From IMG/VR virus record IMGVR_UViG_3300028553_001580, positions 27,388-91,387 of that record: a DNA stretch of 64,000 nt; one strand, 5' to 3'. Shown here piece after piece: positions 16,401 to 25,045 of the stretch. Made by a program: the position numbers and the translations under genes. The notes beneath the pieces were generated by a model that had not been told where the DNA came from, did not search any database, and saw only the letters and a program-made list of their open reading frames with translations. Source of the DNA: a virus. Position 1 is the stretch's first letter. Each line of letters opens with the position of its first letter.

Positions 16401-17112
16401 ACCTTTCTAGAATTTTACCAATAAGTGGATTTCTAACGTTTTTAGCATTTCTAAAGTCATATATACCAATGTCATTAACATTTTGAAACCTTTGAAGTGC
16501 GTCGTATAACCCTGATTGTTTTTTATCTTTATATCGGTCAGTTTGTTCTAAATCCCCCGATATAAAAAATTTACTATTATAACCAATCCTTGTCAATAGT
16601 AATTTAATTTGGTTTGGGGTTGCATTTTGTGCTTCTTCAAAAATTAAAATAGAATTATCGATATTCATTCCTCGCATATATGCCAATGCAAACACTTCAA
16701 TAATTTCAGCCTCTTTTAGTTTTTCTCTTGTATCTTTCCCAATAATTTTATTTAATAGGTAATAAGATGGAAAAATATATGGGTCCAATTTTTCTTCCAA
16801 ATTACCAGGTAAACTACCTAACTTTTCTTCTGCTTCAACCGCCGGCCTTACAATTATAATTTTTTCGTAAGTGTTAGTTGGGTCCATAAGTAAATCAACA
16901 GCAGCTTTCATTGCTATGTAACTTTTACCAACACCTGCAGGACCTGAACAAATTGTAATTTGACTACTTACTAATATGTCGTAGTAGTCTTTTTGGTTAT
17001 CAGATAAAAATTTACTTTTTTGTTTTCTTTTTATTACTGAATTAATAAAGTCTTTTTTTGTAAAAGACTGCGGTATAACAGGTTCATCTGTTGTTGTTTT
17101 TTTTCTTGTCAT
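16378..17112 (-). CDS. phoH: PhoH-like P-loop ATPase
   Basis: A 244-residue PhoH-family ATPase/putative RNA helicase, common in T4-like phages. Walker A GPAGVGKS at residues 57-64, IVRPAVEAEEKLGSLPG, Walker B ILIFEEAQNATPNQIK (Glu in place of the usual Asp), and the sensor SGDLEQTDR. The family is linked to phosphate stress and RNA metabolism, but its role in phages is unsettled. It is in the middle of the leftward metabolic operon, 1 base from gmd. Confidence 0.92.
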   Translation of the reverse strand: MTRKKTTTDEPVIPQSFTKKDFINSVIKRKQKSKFLSDNQKDYYDILVSSQITICSGPAGVGKSYIAMKAAVDLLMDPTNTYEKIIIVRPAVEAEEKLGSLPGNLEEKLDPYIFPSYYLLNKIIGKDTREKLKEAEIIEVFALAYMRGMNIDNSILIFEEAQNATPNQIKLLLTRIGYNSKFFISGDLEQTDRYKDKKQSGLYDALQRFQNVNDIGIYDFRNAKNVRNPLIGKILERYDEENRD

Positions 17113-17113
17113 A

Positions 17114-18100
17114 TTATAATATTTTTTTGTTCAATAGTTTCTCCATCCACCCATCAATCATGTTATCCATTAATGATTCAAAACTATATTCTGGTTCCCA
17201 TCCTAAAACTGTTCTAATTTTTGTGGAGTCTCCTTTTAAGTATTTTAACTCCTCTGACCTTAAAAACTTTTCATTTTGAGTTACATATTTTGTATAGTCC
17301 AAATCAAGTTTTTTAAATACATATTCAACCATTTCTCTTACGGAGTGTGTAGTCATTGTTGAAACAACAAAATCATCAGGATTTTCGTGGTTGACTATCA
17401 TGTGCATAGCCCTTACATAATCTTTTGAGTGACCCCAATCTCTATATGAATCCATATTACCTAATTCTAATTTGTTAGTTAAACCTAATTTGATTTCTAC
17501 CGCAGTTTTAACAACTTTATTTGTAACAAAATTAGAACCACGTCTTGGGGATTCGTGGTTGAAAAGAATACCGTTACAGGCGTGTAGATTGTATGCGTTT
17601 CTATAGTTCCTAACAATATTATATCCAAATACTTTAGAACAACCATAAGGGGATACAGGATTCATTGGTGTTGTTTCTCTTTGGAACCCATCGGAGTCAA
17701 CCGAATTTCCAAACATTTCAGAAGAGCTGGCTTGATAGAATTTAGCAGTTGGACATGAACGTCTGTAGGCTTCTAATATGTTTAAGATACCAATCGCATT
17801 TGTTTGAACGGTAAATTGTGGGATATCAAAACTAATTCTAACATGGCTTTGAGCGGCAAGATTATAGATTTCATCTGGTTGGATTTGGTCTAATAACTTT
17901 TCTAATCCGCCTTGGTCTAATAAATCTCCGTAGTGAATATTGACTTTGTTTCTTACCTCATCTGAAAACCTACTTTGTTGTGATTCTACACTTGAATTTC
18001 TTCTTATAATTCCGTGCACTTCATATCCTAATTCTAAAAGATATTCAGTTAAATATGAACCATCTTGTCCATTAATTCCTGTGATAAATGCTTTTTTCAT
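17114..18100 (-). CDS. gmd: GDP-mannose 4,6-dehydratase
   Basis: A 328-residue short-chain dehydratase that converts GDP-D-mannose to GDP-4-keto-6-deoxy-D-mannose. Visible: the NAD(P) motif ITGINGQDGSYL (residues 6-17), IRRNSS for the cofactor phosphate, YNLAAQSHVRISF, the catalytic SSSEMFG and YGCSK, and LFNHESPRRG, a signature of the family. Length fits bacterial Gmd (about 340-370, slightly short). Its product is the branch point for GDP-fucose, GDP-perosamine and GDP-rhamnose; the next gene encodes a PLP aminotransferase-like domain, and four fucosyltransferase-like genes follow. No GDP-fucose synthase (fcl) is in the window. Confidence 0.95.
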   Translation of the reverse strand: MKKAFITGINGQDGSYLTEYLLELGYEVHGIIRRNSSVESQQSRFSDEVRNKVNIHYGDLLDQGGLEKLLDQIQPDEIYNLAAQSHVRISFDIPQFTVQTNAIGILNILEAYRRSCPTAKFYQASSSEMFGNSVDSDGFQRETTPMNPVSPYGCSKVFGYNIVRNYRNAYNLHACNGILFNHESPRRGSNFVTNKVVKTAVEIKLGLTNKLELGNMDSYRDWGHSKDYVRAMHMIVNHENPDDFVVSTMTTHSVREMVEYVFKKLDLDYTKYVTQNEKFLRSEELKYLKGDSTKIRTVLGWEPEYSFESLMDNMIDGWMEKLLNKKIL

Positions 18101-18132
18101 TTTTTGTTTTTATTTTTATATTTTTAGTTCTT

Positions 18133-19575
18133 TTATTTTAATAAGTCAAGCTTGGAAAACACTTTACTTGCATCAACATATGTTGTGTGATTTCCGGTAT
18201 CTTCATTAACGTTCGGAACGTTATCCATTAAAATAATACCTCTAGCGGCATCTTCTGGTGTCATATACATGTGATACCCAAGCATTTTAATATGGTTTTC
18301 ATCGGTATATGGTGTTGTTAAATCTCTACCGTCATATGAGGCCAATTTGAGCCATTTATAAGACTCTAAACTATCGGTTAAAATAATACCACCTTTACCT
18401 ATTGGTACTCTTTTTTTTAATTGGAATGATACTATTTGTAATGCATTACCCCCAACATACATATTTTTGGTCCATCTAACCGCACCATCCCAAACTCTAG
18501 AACCTTTAAGTTGGTAAACACCGGACCACTCCAAGTCTTCGAATTCTACTTTATTTCCTGCTTGTATGATTTGCATAGGTGCGGAAATGTATGTCATTTT
18601 TGGTATGGTAAGGGTAGAGTCTTTTTCTAGCTCACCAATCGATTGTAAATATTTTAAAGCTAAAAATAATCCGTGAGAACAACAATCAACCGTTACCGCA
18701 TATTTGCAACCGGCAAAATTGGCGACTTTAGTTTCAAAAATGTCAATCACATCTCTAGGGTCCGCCCAATTATACCCTAATTCTTTTAATTGGTCTAACT
18801 CCGGTCTTTGCATGTGTTTTGGTACCCGACCAATTGGCCAACTATCATATTTGACTTCATTTGATATATTTGGAATTGAGTCAATAACTTCTTTAGAAAC
18901 TCTAACATCTTCAATATCGTAAGATTTGATGATGTTTATGTAGTTGTTGTTATCTATTTCATTTAAAAACAATCCCCCTGTAAAACTATTTGGTTGAATA
19001 TTTAATTCCCAAATGTCATAAAATTCAGTTGTTTTAACCAAAGTGGCACCTTTATCATAGGTAGTCTTAATGGCAATAAAACAAACTTTAAAGTTTTTGA
19101 AATTATGAACAGTTTGTAACAACCCAACCATTTTTTCTAGTTGTTGAATTGTTGGTGCATTTTCCCAAGTATTGTATGTGTAATTGAATAATGTATTAAA
19201 ATTAACTAATTTTTTAAATCTTTGGTGGCACTTAATAAAATGACTTTTATCTTTTTCATTATTTAAGTTGTGGTGCGGAAATAATGCGTTGTCCATACTT
19301 ACAGTTTCATCATAAAAACGATTTGCCGTTCTTAAGGAGTTTGGTAAGCGAACTCCGGTTTCTGGGTCGATTGTCAATACGTTACATTCAACGGTCACAT
19401 TATTTTCAGGTTTTAATAATTCTTTAAAATCATCGGCAATTATATGGTTTATAATTTCAATTTTAGATGTGTTCATAAAATCAAAAAATCCAGAAAACTC
19501 TCTATAGTTGTAATGTTTCAAAATTTCAGAATTTTGACATCTACTACCTAAACTGTGTATTGTATTAAATTTCAT
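18133..19575 (-). CDS. DUF1796 domain fused to DegT-type aminotransferase
   Basis: A 480-residue two-part protein. Residues 1-230 match DUF1796, a putative papain-like family: HSLGSRCQNSEILK, GFFDFMNTSKIEI, then a conserved HFIKCHQRFKKL. Residues about 260-480 match the large domain of DegT/DnrJ/EryC1 sugar aminotransferases: FETKVANFAGCKYAVTVDCC, VWDGAVRW (PLP-binding Asp) and VSFQLKKRVPIGKGG, where the sixth residue aligns with the PLP Lys; GYHMYMTPEDAARG follows. The usual C-terminal small domain (about 100 residues) is missing. Beside gmd, a GDP-perosamine-type 4-amination is the best guess. The fusion is unusual; whether the short DegT part is active is open. Confidence 0.72.
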   Translation of the reverse strand: MKFNTIHSLGSRCQNSEILKHYNYREFSGFFDFMNTSKIEIINHIIADDFKELLKPENNVTVECNVLTIDPETGVRLPNSLRTANRFYDETVSMDNALFPHHNLNNEKDKSHFIKCHQRFKKLVNFNTLFNYTYNTWENAPTIQQLEKMVGLLQTVHNFKNFKVCFIAIKTTYDKGATLVKTTEFYDIWELNIQPNSFTGGLFLNEIDNNNYINIIKSYDIEDVRVSKEVIDSIPNISNEVKYDSWPIGRVPKHMQRPELDQLKELGYNWADPRDVIDIFETKVANFAGCKYAVTVDCCSHGLFLALKYLQSIGELEKDSTLTIPKMTYISAPMQIIQAGNKVEFEDLEWSGVYQLKGSRVWDGAVRWTKNMYVGGNALQIVSFQLKKRVPIGKGGIILTDSLESYKWLKLASYDGRDLTTPYTDENHIKMLGYHMYMTPEDAARGIILMDNVPNVNEDTGNHTTYVDASKVFSKLDLLK

Positions 19576-20371
19576 TTTTAATGTATTTTAAATATATATA
19601 ATCTTCGGCGACCAATAAATCTTTCGCCCTTTTAAAGTTGTCTATGACTGCATTTATTTTTGAATTATATAAATCAAAAGATAAATCTTCAATTTTAAAT
19701 TCTTCATTTAATACAATAATACCATCTTTGTTGAAAAAATCACCTATGTTGGGTATTCCGTAATAAACTGGTATAGTTCCAGTCATAAAACAATCAGTAA
19801 TTTTTTCAGTAAACATATTCGAATAAGTCCCATTTTCCATTGTGATAGAAAAACAATAATCTCTTAAACCATCTTCTTTGTTTGATAATTCTCTAAAACC
19901 TCTACCATAATGGTCACATTGGTTTGAAAATTTATTAATCATTTGTTGTCTAAAAACGTGTTCACTACATATTACTTTATTAGATGCAATCATTGAAACT
20001 ATTTTTGTTTTTTTGTAAATTTCACCTTCATTAATAAATGATTTGCCGCTACATTGAGTTAATGCAAAAATATCAGAATATTTGGCTAACTCTACATCGT
20101 GTGTGAATACCAAAATAAAGTTTTGTTTTAAATAATCAACATTATTTTTAGCCCATTCATATAAATCGTTAATTATTGTTTTTGATTCAGATAACCATCC
20201 ATAATTTTTTGTATTTGGATTAGTTGGTGACGTTAACCCTTGGTCAACATAGATTGATATTGGTGCCGTTTGAACACCTTTGACCCATTTTATGTATAAT
20301 GGGTCAAAACCTGATGTTGATGGGCTGTGTTGGAAACCACCACCTATTAAATTAATTTCTTGTCTGTTCAT
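19565..20371 (-). CDS. Family 10-type (alpha-1,3/4) fucosyltransferase-like protein
   Basis: A 268-residue protein. The C-terminal half has the GT10 donor-binding signature: YCFSITMENGTYSNMFTEKI, then DCFMTGTIPVYYGIPNIGDFF, matching the FxxxFENxxxxxYxTEK...GxxPVxxG pattern (GDP-fucose site). YGRGFRE precedes it, as in the family. GT10 enzymes transfer L-fucose or related 6-deoxy sugars from GDP donors. It overlaps the upstream SGNH gene by 20 bases and the DegT fusion gene by 11 bases. Confidence 0.8.
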   Translation of the reverse strand: MNRQEINLIGGGFQHSPSTSGFDPLYIKWVKGVQTAPISIYVDQGLTSPTNPNTKNYGWLSESKTIINDLYEWAKNNVDYLKQNFILVFTHDVELAKYSDIFALTQCSGKSFINEGEIYKKTKIVSMIASNKVICSEHVFRQQMINKFSNQCDHYGRGFRELSNKEDGLRDYCFSITMENGTYSNMFTEKITDCFMTGTIPVYYGIPNIGDFFNKDGIIVLNEEFKIEDLSFDLYNSKINAVIDNFKRAKDLLVAEDYIYLKYIKNEI

Positions 20372-21050
20372 CTATATATTTTGAAAAGGCCTTAATCAAT
20401 AGTGGCATCGCCTCTTGTGATAAGTGTATGTCATCCATAATGAATTTTGGGTCCGTTGTCCCATCCGGTAACATTAGAGATTTTGATATATCTACAAAAG
20501 GTATATTGTTTTCAATACATTTATTATTTAGATAACTATTAAAAATCAACGTCATATTATTTCTAAAAACGACTTCACCATAGTCAATCGGTGTTTGTCT
20601 ACCAACAGATGATGCCGGTGACCCATAAACACCCACATTAATACCTTTGTTTTTTAAATATAAAACTGTTTCCATATACCTATCAATACAAATTTTAATA
20701 CCTTCTTCAAAAGTAATACCTTGTCTATCAGCATTAAATCCAATGTGGTTTCTTATGTCTATTTCACCAAAACACGTAAAAACATAATCTTTTTCACTAA
20801 CACCATATTCTAATATTGCTTGTTCTATTCTTGGTAATTTATCAAAAGAATTATATGCAGTATTTGACCCAATTTTGATAGGACAAAAATACGGTATTCT
20901 TTGTTCAAAACGATTAATTAAAGGTCTTAATTGACCCGAAGACAGTGTGTAACACGTCCCAAATTCTGGTTGAATGTGCCTCAACCCATCATGTGTCTTA
21001 TCGGTGCCCGAAAAAACTGAAACATGACTATCACCAATTATATAAATCAT
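20352..21050 (-). CDS. SGNH/GDSL-type hydrolase
   Basis: A 232-residue protein with the SGNH blocks: YIIGDSHVSVF (nucleophile Ser8), the central CFGEIDIRNHIG (in place of the Asn block), and IMDDIHLSQEA (Asp and His). SGNH enzymes include carbohydrate esterases and acetyl-removing or adding enzymes. In this sugar cluster an O-acetyl-modifying role is plausible. No signal peptide, so it would act in the cytoplasm. It overlaps the upstream gene by 4 bases (ATGA). Confidence 0.7.
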   Translation of the reverse strand: MIYIIGDSHVSVFSGTDKTHDGLRHIQPEFGTCYTLSSGQLRPLINRFEQRIPYFCPIKIGSNTAYNSFDKLPRIEQAILEYGVSEKDYVFTCFGEIDIRNHIGFNADRQGITFEEGIKICIDRYMETVLYLKNKGINVGVYGSPASSVGRQTPIDYGEVVFRNNMTLIFNSYLNNKCIENNIPFVDISKSLMLPDGTTDPKFIMDDIHLSQEAMPLLIKAFSKYIDEQTRN

Positions 21051-21874
21051 ACTCTATAAACTTGTTTTATGTTTTCTGCTAAAATACTAGCAATAATAGA
21101 TACTGAAGAAACATCTGCCTTTAACATATAATCACATTTTGCTAATGTAAATATTTCTTGAATACACTCAATACCTAGTTTGTATTTGTGTTGTTCTCTA
21201 TTCCCAATAAACCTATCATATGGGTGTAGGTGAGGGTTCTGTTCATCTGCTCTGAACATATCTTTATAATATATAACGGGTATTTTAACACTTTCTTTTA
21301 TGTTTTTTATTATCGTACCGTCATCTGTTGCTAAAAAAATCTGTTTTATTTCTGGTTTTTCAACCAAAATATTATTTATTTTGTCAAGGTATTTGTCAAT
21401 AGTTGAAACATTATGATAATGTTTCATGTCTGTTAATCTAACTTGAACACCTAAAGTAGTCTTTCCCTCAATATTATTAACATAAAAGTCTTCTAACATT
21501 TCTTTCAAATAAGTCTTTAATTGAAACGAATTGTAAAATTTATTTTTCAATTCAATGAAGTTTTGCGGATACATAAACATTTCTCTGTCCTCATAATTTA
21601 TCTTAGCAGAAATCAGACTATTCATGTTGGTGAATGCCTCACCTTCATTTATTTTTGTTTGCTCAAAGTAATATTCCCAACAATTATTTGTGTTGTGAAT
21701 AGTTGAGCCAATTTCCGTACAAACACATTCATTTGTTTCCATATCAACGTGTAACTTATCATCTAAATTTATATGTGTTAAAGCGTTTAACGTAATAAAT
21801 ATGTTACCAGCAAAACCAACGCCAGCAAACTGGTGTGATGGTGATATTTTTACAAATTGTAAATTATATTTCAT
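21047..21874 (-). CDS. Fucosyltransferase-like protein (NodZ/FUT8-type fold), copy 1
   Basis: A 275-residue protein. The C-terminal half shows LGVQVRLTDMKHYHN, the place of the GDP-binding HxRxTD motif of alpha-1,6- and O-fucosyltransferases, IKQIFLATDDGTIIKNIK and CDYMLKADVSSVSIIASILA. A shared ending (NIKQVYRV against NIKQVFKI) shows it is a paralogue of the gene at 22969-23826. Specificity unproven. It overlaps both neighbours by 4 and 11 bases. Confidence 0.65.
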   Translation of the reverse strand: MKYNLQFVKISPSHQFAGVGFAGNIFITLNALTHINLDDKLHVDMETNECVCTEIGSTIHNTNNCWEYYFEQTKINEGEAFTNMNSLISAKINYEDREMFMYPQNFIELKNKFYNSFQLKTYLKEMLEDFYVNNIEGKTTLGVQVRLTDMKHYHNVSTIDKYLDKINNILVEKPEIKQIFLATDDGTIIKNIKESVKIPVIYYKDMFRADEQNPHLHPYDRFIGNREQHKYKLGIECIQEIFTLAKCDYMLKADVSSVSIIASILAENIKQVYRV

Positions 21875-22391
21875 AACCTAATTTTTTATAGTTTTCAATT
21901 ATCTTTTCTGAATTTATTTTTTTTACTAATACGGCGGGGTTACCTTTGTAAACCCCCCATTCTTCAGTATCACCAATAAGTAAGCTACCTGCGGTTAAAA
22001 GTACCCCACGTCTAAGTATTGACCCAGGTAATACAATCGCGTTTGTCCCAATATTAGAAAACTTTTCCATAATAACGGGTTTGATTATTTGACTACCTTT
22101 TAAATCATCAGGAATCATAGCGCCAAATAAACCACTATCATCAAATCTATCTGAACCACAAATAATTCTAGCACCTGCCATTATGTTATTAAAACCTTTT
22201 GCCGTAAAAGAACTATTTTTTCCACCTATAATTGTAACGTATGGACTAATATGTACATAATCACCTATTGTGACGTTTGTTGAGCAATATACACCTTTAT
22301 CTATTGCAACATGTGAACCACTTATAGTTAAATTTTGTTTAGATAATACATCGTTATCAATAAACACGTCATCACCAATTATATTAATCAT
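21864..22391 (-). CDS. Left-handed beta-helix acyltransferase
   Basis: A 175-residue protein built of hexapeptide repeats: VFIDNDVLSK, VAIDKGVYCSTNVTIGDYVH, ISPYVTIIGG, and a second set IGTNAIVLPGSILRRGVLLT. The end WGVYKGNPAVLVKK is the standard close of sugar O- or N-acetyltransferases. In Gmd plus aminotransferase clusters, such an enzyme often acetylates a 4-amino-6-deoxy sugar (PerB-type), a fitting but unproven role here. ATGA overlap with the methyltransferase gene. Confidence 0.8.
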   Translation of the reverse strand: MINIIGDDVFIDNDVLSKQNLTISGSHVAIDKGVYCSTNVTIGDYVHISPYVTIIGGKNSSFTAKGFNNIMAGARIICGSDRFDDSGLFGAMIPDDLKGSQIIKPVIMEKFSNIGTNAIVLPGSILRRGVLLTAGSLLIGDTEEWGVYKGNPAVLVKKINSEKIIENYKKLGYEI

Positions 22392-22966
22392 ATCGTTTTT
22401 TTAAAATCTTCAACAGAAATCAAATTTAATAATCTAATTCTATCATTTTCTAACATTTCCCACGTTAATTCTGAATCAATTGTTATGATTTTTTGTTTAC
22501 CTTTTTTGATAATCCCACATCCGTAATCTGTATCAACTACCACCATATACAAATCATCACGTTCTGTTTTTAGTTTGACCCAAGCTTTCCAACAATCACC
22601 AGTCCATTCAGATTCCAACTTTGGTTGGGGATATCTTTGAATAAACTCTGAATGTGGGTTCATGTCGTGGCAAATAATAAATCCACCATCGTTTAAAACA
22701 CGTAACGAATTATTAATATCTTTATAAACTTGCTCGGACCAATGTAAACCATCAATAAAAATAATATCAAAAGTTTCATTGTTTTGGTCAAAAAAGTCAT
22801 CCGAAGTTAATCTAAATGTCACAGGAACAGTAGGTGTTGGGTCAACACAAATTTTATATTCACATTGAATGTTATTAAAATTAATTCCTGGCCCCATACC
22901 TATTTCTAGATATTTTTTTCCATTCGTTTTATTTATTAAAAATTGGATAATTTCTGTTCTTGTCAT
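22388..22966 (-). CDS. Class I SAM-dependent methyltransferase
   Basis: A 192-residue protein of the Methyltransf_24 type. Motif I is YLEIGMGPGINFNN (SAM binding), followed by CVDPTP, FDIIFIDGLHWSEQVYKDIN (post-II), LRVLNDGGFIICHDMNP. Such enzymes in sugar clusters O-methylate glycans. Substrate unknown. ATG starts 2 bases before the end of the preceding fucosyltransferase-like gene spacing and it is coupled to the acyltransferase by ATGA. Confidence 0.8.
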   Translation of the reverse strand: MTRTEIIQFLINKTNGKKYLEIGMGPGINFNNIQCEYKICVDPTPTVPVTFRLTSDDFFDQNNETFDIIFIDGLHWSEQVYKDINNSLRVLNDGGFIICHDMNPHSEFIQRYPQPKLESEWTGDCWKAWVKLKTERDDLYMVVVDTDYGCGIIKKGKQKIITIDSELTWEMLENDRIRLLNLISVEDFKKTI

Positions 22967-22968
22967 AA

Positions 22969-23826
22969 TTAAATTTTGAATACTTGTTTTATATTTTCAT
23001 TCCAAATCACAGCACCCGCTAAAACACCTGATAGTCGACCAAACAAATAATCACATTTACCTAATAATTTAGCTTGTATTATTGTTTCTTCACCTAATAA
23101 CTTACAATGGTCGGGTCTTTTTGTACTAACATTTGGCCAACAATGAACTTGGTTAATATACTCCATCGATTCATCTGTTCTTCTAAAAACGTTAGGCATA
23201 AAATAAGATGACGGAAATTTTTTATGTAGTTCATTAATATATTCCATGTCTTCACTGACAATTAAAAGTTTTGTTATTTTTGGGTTTTCATCCAGTATCT
23301 TACTGATTTCTTTAATGTAATCATTTACATCAAACACCCCGTACATTGGGTGATGTAGGTTATATTCAGTACCTCTGGCCATAACACCTAATACCACATG
23401 ACCTTTTAATTCTTGTTCATATATTTTGTCAATTTTATCTAAAATATATTGTTTAGGTTTAATATATAATTTATCAATTGTTTGTTGTCGGTTTAATTCC
23501 GATGGCTCATCAAAGTAATGTTTACTATGGTCAATTAAATCTGGTCTAGGTTTGTTGGTACAAAAGTTAACCGAATCTTCGGGACTCGGTATCTTTTGGT
23601 CAAACCAAAAATCAAAAGGATTGCCATTAGGGACTAATGTTGTTGATTCAAACGGATTAAATCCCTCAACCCAAGTTGTTTGACCCCAATCGATATATGG
23701 TATACCATTACCTCCAGTTTCGTGATGATGGATTAATTGCTCCAAACAAATTCTATAGTTTGAAAAAAATCCATACCCAAATCCCCATCCATGATTGATA
23801 GGTGCTATACGATAAAAATTAGTCAT
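22969..23826 (-). CDS. Fucosyltransferase-like protein (NodZ/FUT8-type fold), copy 2
   Basis: A 285-residue paralogue of the 21047-21874 product. It begins FYRIAPINHGWGFGYGFFSN, carries VVLGVMARGTEYNLHHPMYG in place of the HxRxTD motif, then ITKLLIVSEDMEYINEL and CDYLFGRLSGVLAGAVIW, ending NIKQVFKI. The Arg is kept but the Asp of the GDP-binding motif is Glu. The N-terminal halves of the two copies differ strongly, suggesting different acceptors. It overlaps the cupin gene by 8 bases. Confidence 0.62.
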   Translation of the reverse strand: MTNFYRIAPINHGWGFGYGFFSNYRICLEQLIHHHETGGNGIPYIDWGQTTWVEGFNPFESTTLVPNGNPFDFWFDQKIPSPEDSVNFCTNKPRPDLIDHSKHYFDEPSELNRQQTIDKLYIKPKQYILDKIDKIYEQELKGHVVLGVMARGTEYNLHHPMYGVFDVNDYIKEISKILDENPKITKLLIVSEDMEYINELHKKFPSSYFMPNVFRRTDESMEYINQVHCWPNVSTKRPDHCKLLGEETIIQAKLLGKCDYLFGRLSGVLAGAVIWNENIKQVFKI

Positions 23827-24238
23827 TCTTAATGAAGGTTTTATCTAAGGATTGACCTTCATAAGGTCCTGTTTTATACTCATAAACAATCGTATCATCT
23901 TCTAAAATCTCGTATGTGTGCCCACCATATAGTGTGAAGCTGGCATCACCAGCACCTAAAATTGGCGTTGATATTATTGTATCATCAATGTCGTATAATA
24001 TACATTTAACACGACCTTTTATAACCACCCAAGATTCTTGTGCAATTTGTTTTGGGTGGTGTCTATCTTTGGTTATGTGTTTGTGTGGCGGGAAAGTTTT
24101 TCTCCTTTCCATTCTTAATGTGGCACACTGAATAAAATTATCTTCTGGGACAATTTCAGTTCTTCCTTGTATTTCAGATAATCTATTAATAACATGTAAT
24201 AGTTTTCCTTTTTCAATTTTTGAATAAATTTTTTCCAT
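23819..24238 (-). CDS. Cupin-fold sugar-cluster protein (WbuC-like)
   Basis: A 139-residue single-domain cupin. Motif 1 is FPPHKHITKDRHHPKQIAQE (His and Glu ligands) and motif 2 lies around GAGDASFTLYGGHTYEILED. It resembles WbuC-family cupins found beside fucose-type O-antigen genes (function unknown) and, less, sugar 3,4-ketoisomerases. It sits between two fucosyltransferase-like genes, which fits the WbuC context. Confidence 0.72.
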   Translation of the reverse strand: MEKIYSKIEKGKLLHVINRLSEIQGRTEIVPEDNFIQCATLRMERRKTFPPHKHITKDRHHPKQIAQESWVVIKGRVKCILYDIDDTIISTPILGAGDASFTLYGGHTYEILEDDTIVYEYKTGPYEGQSLDKTFIKND

Positions 24239-24241
24239 TTT

Positions 24242-25045
24242 TTAAAACCTAATCCAATTTTCGGGTAATATATCCCCTGTGTTATGATGTATTGATTCTC
24301 CAAACCATTTTAAAGGTCCAATGACTTTTTTAAAAGGGTTATTATTTAACCATGCTCCCCACCAAGAAAATGAAGAGTTAGAAATAATATTATTCCTACA
24401 CAAACTCATTAAATACATTTCAATATAATCCTTTTCATTTTCAATGTAAAGTGAGTTGGGTAGATTTAAATTTTTCTTACACCATTCTATGTCGTCACTA
24501 AATGTTACAAACATATCAGTAATATTTTTTAATTTTTCAACCGCACAAAGGTAATATTCTAAGCTCTGTGTGGGGTGATGGTTTGGGAAATTTAAATAAT
24601 CTCCCCTCCTAATATGAAGTGATGTACAATTTTTTTGAAAAATTATTGGGTATTTTTCAAAAAGGTATTCTTTATCAATAAAACTAAAATCAATAAAATC
24701 TATTATATGTGTACGATTGTGTTTAAAATACTTTTCACTCTGAAAAAACCCATCTATGAAAACATCTTGTGTGATTGGGTCGGTTTCAATAAACTCAAAG
24801 GGATATTTAATTATTTGCGGTTGTGGGTTTGTTACGTTATCTGTTTTTAAATTTTTAAAAATTTTTATATACTCATTACTATGATTTAATTTTGGGTTGT
24901 GAGTATTTTCTAAATCTAAATAAGATAAATGATGATGTAAGTTTGGAAATGAGCAATTGGTGTTATTATCGATTGATAAGGATTTAGTAGCTGCAATTTG
25001 AAAAAACATATTTCCTAAACCCCCTTTCAAATTACAATATATCAT
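24242..25045 (-). CDS. Family 11 alpha-1,2-fucosyltransferase-like protein
   Basis: A 267-residue GT11 protein with all family landmarks: N-terminal NLKGGLGNMFFQIAATKSL, the donor motif SLHIRRGDYLNFPN (about residues 142-155), VTFSDDIEWCKKN, and IISNSSFSWWGAWLNNNP near residue 225. GT11 enzymes attach L-fucose through alpha-1,2 links, mostly from GDP-L-fucose. This is the firmest glycosyltransferase family call in the cluster. It implies that a GDP-fucose-like donor is available from the phage gmd plus a host or distant fcl gene. ATGA overlap with the GT2 gene. Confidence 0.9.
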   Translation of the reverse strand: MIYCNLKGGLGNMFFQIAATKSLSIDNNTNCSFPNLHHHLSYLDLENTHNPKLNHSNEYIKIFKNLKTDNVTNPQPQIIKYPFEFIETDPITQDVFIDGFFQSEKYFKHNRTHIIDFIDFSFIDKEYLFEKYPIIFQKNCTSLHIRRGDYLNFPNHHPTQSLEYYLCAVEKLKNITDMFVTFSDDIEWCKKNLNLPNSLYIENEKDYIEMYLMSLCRNNIISNSSFSWWGAWLNNNPFKKVIGPLKWFGESIHHNTGDILPENWIRF

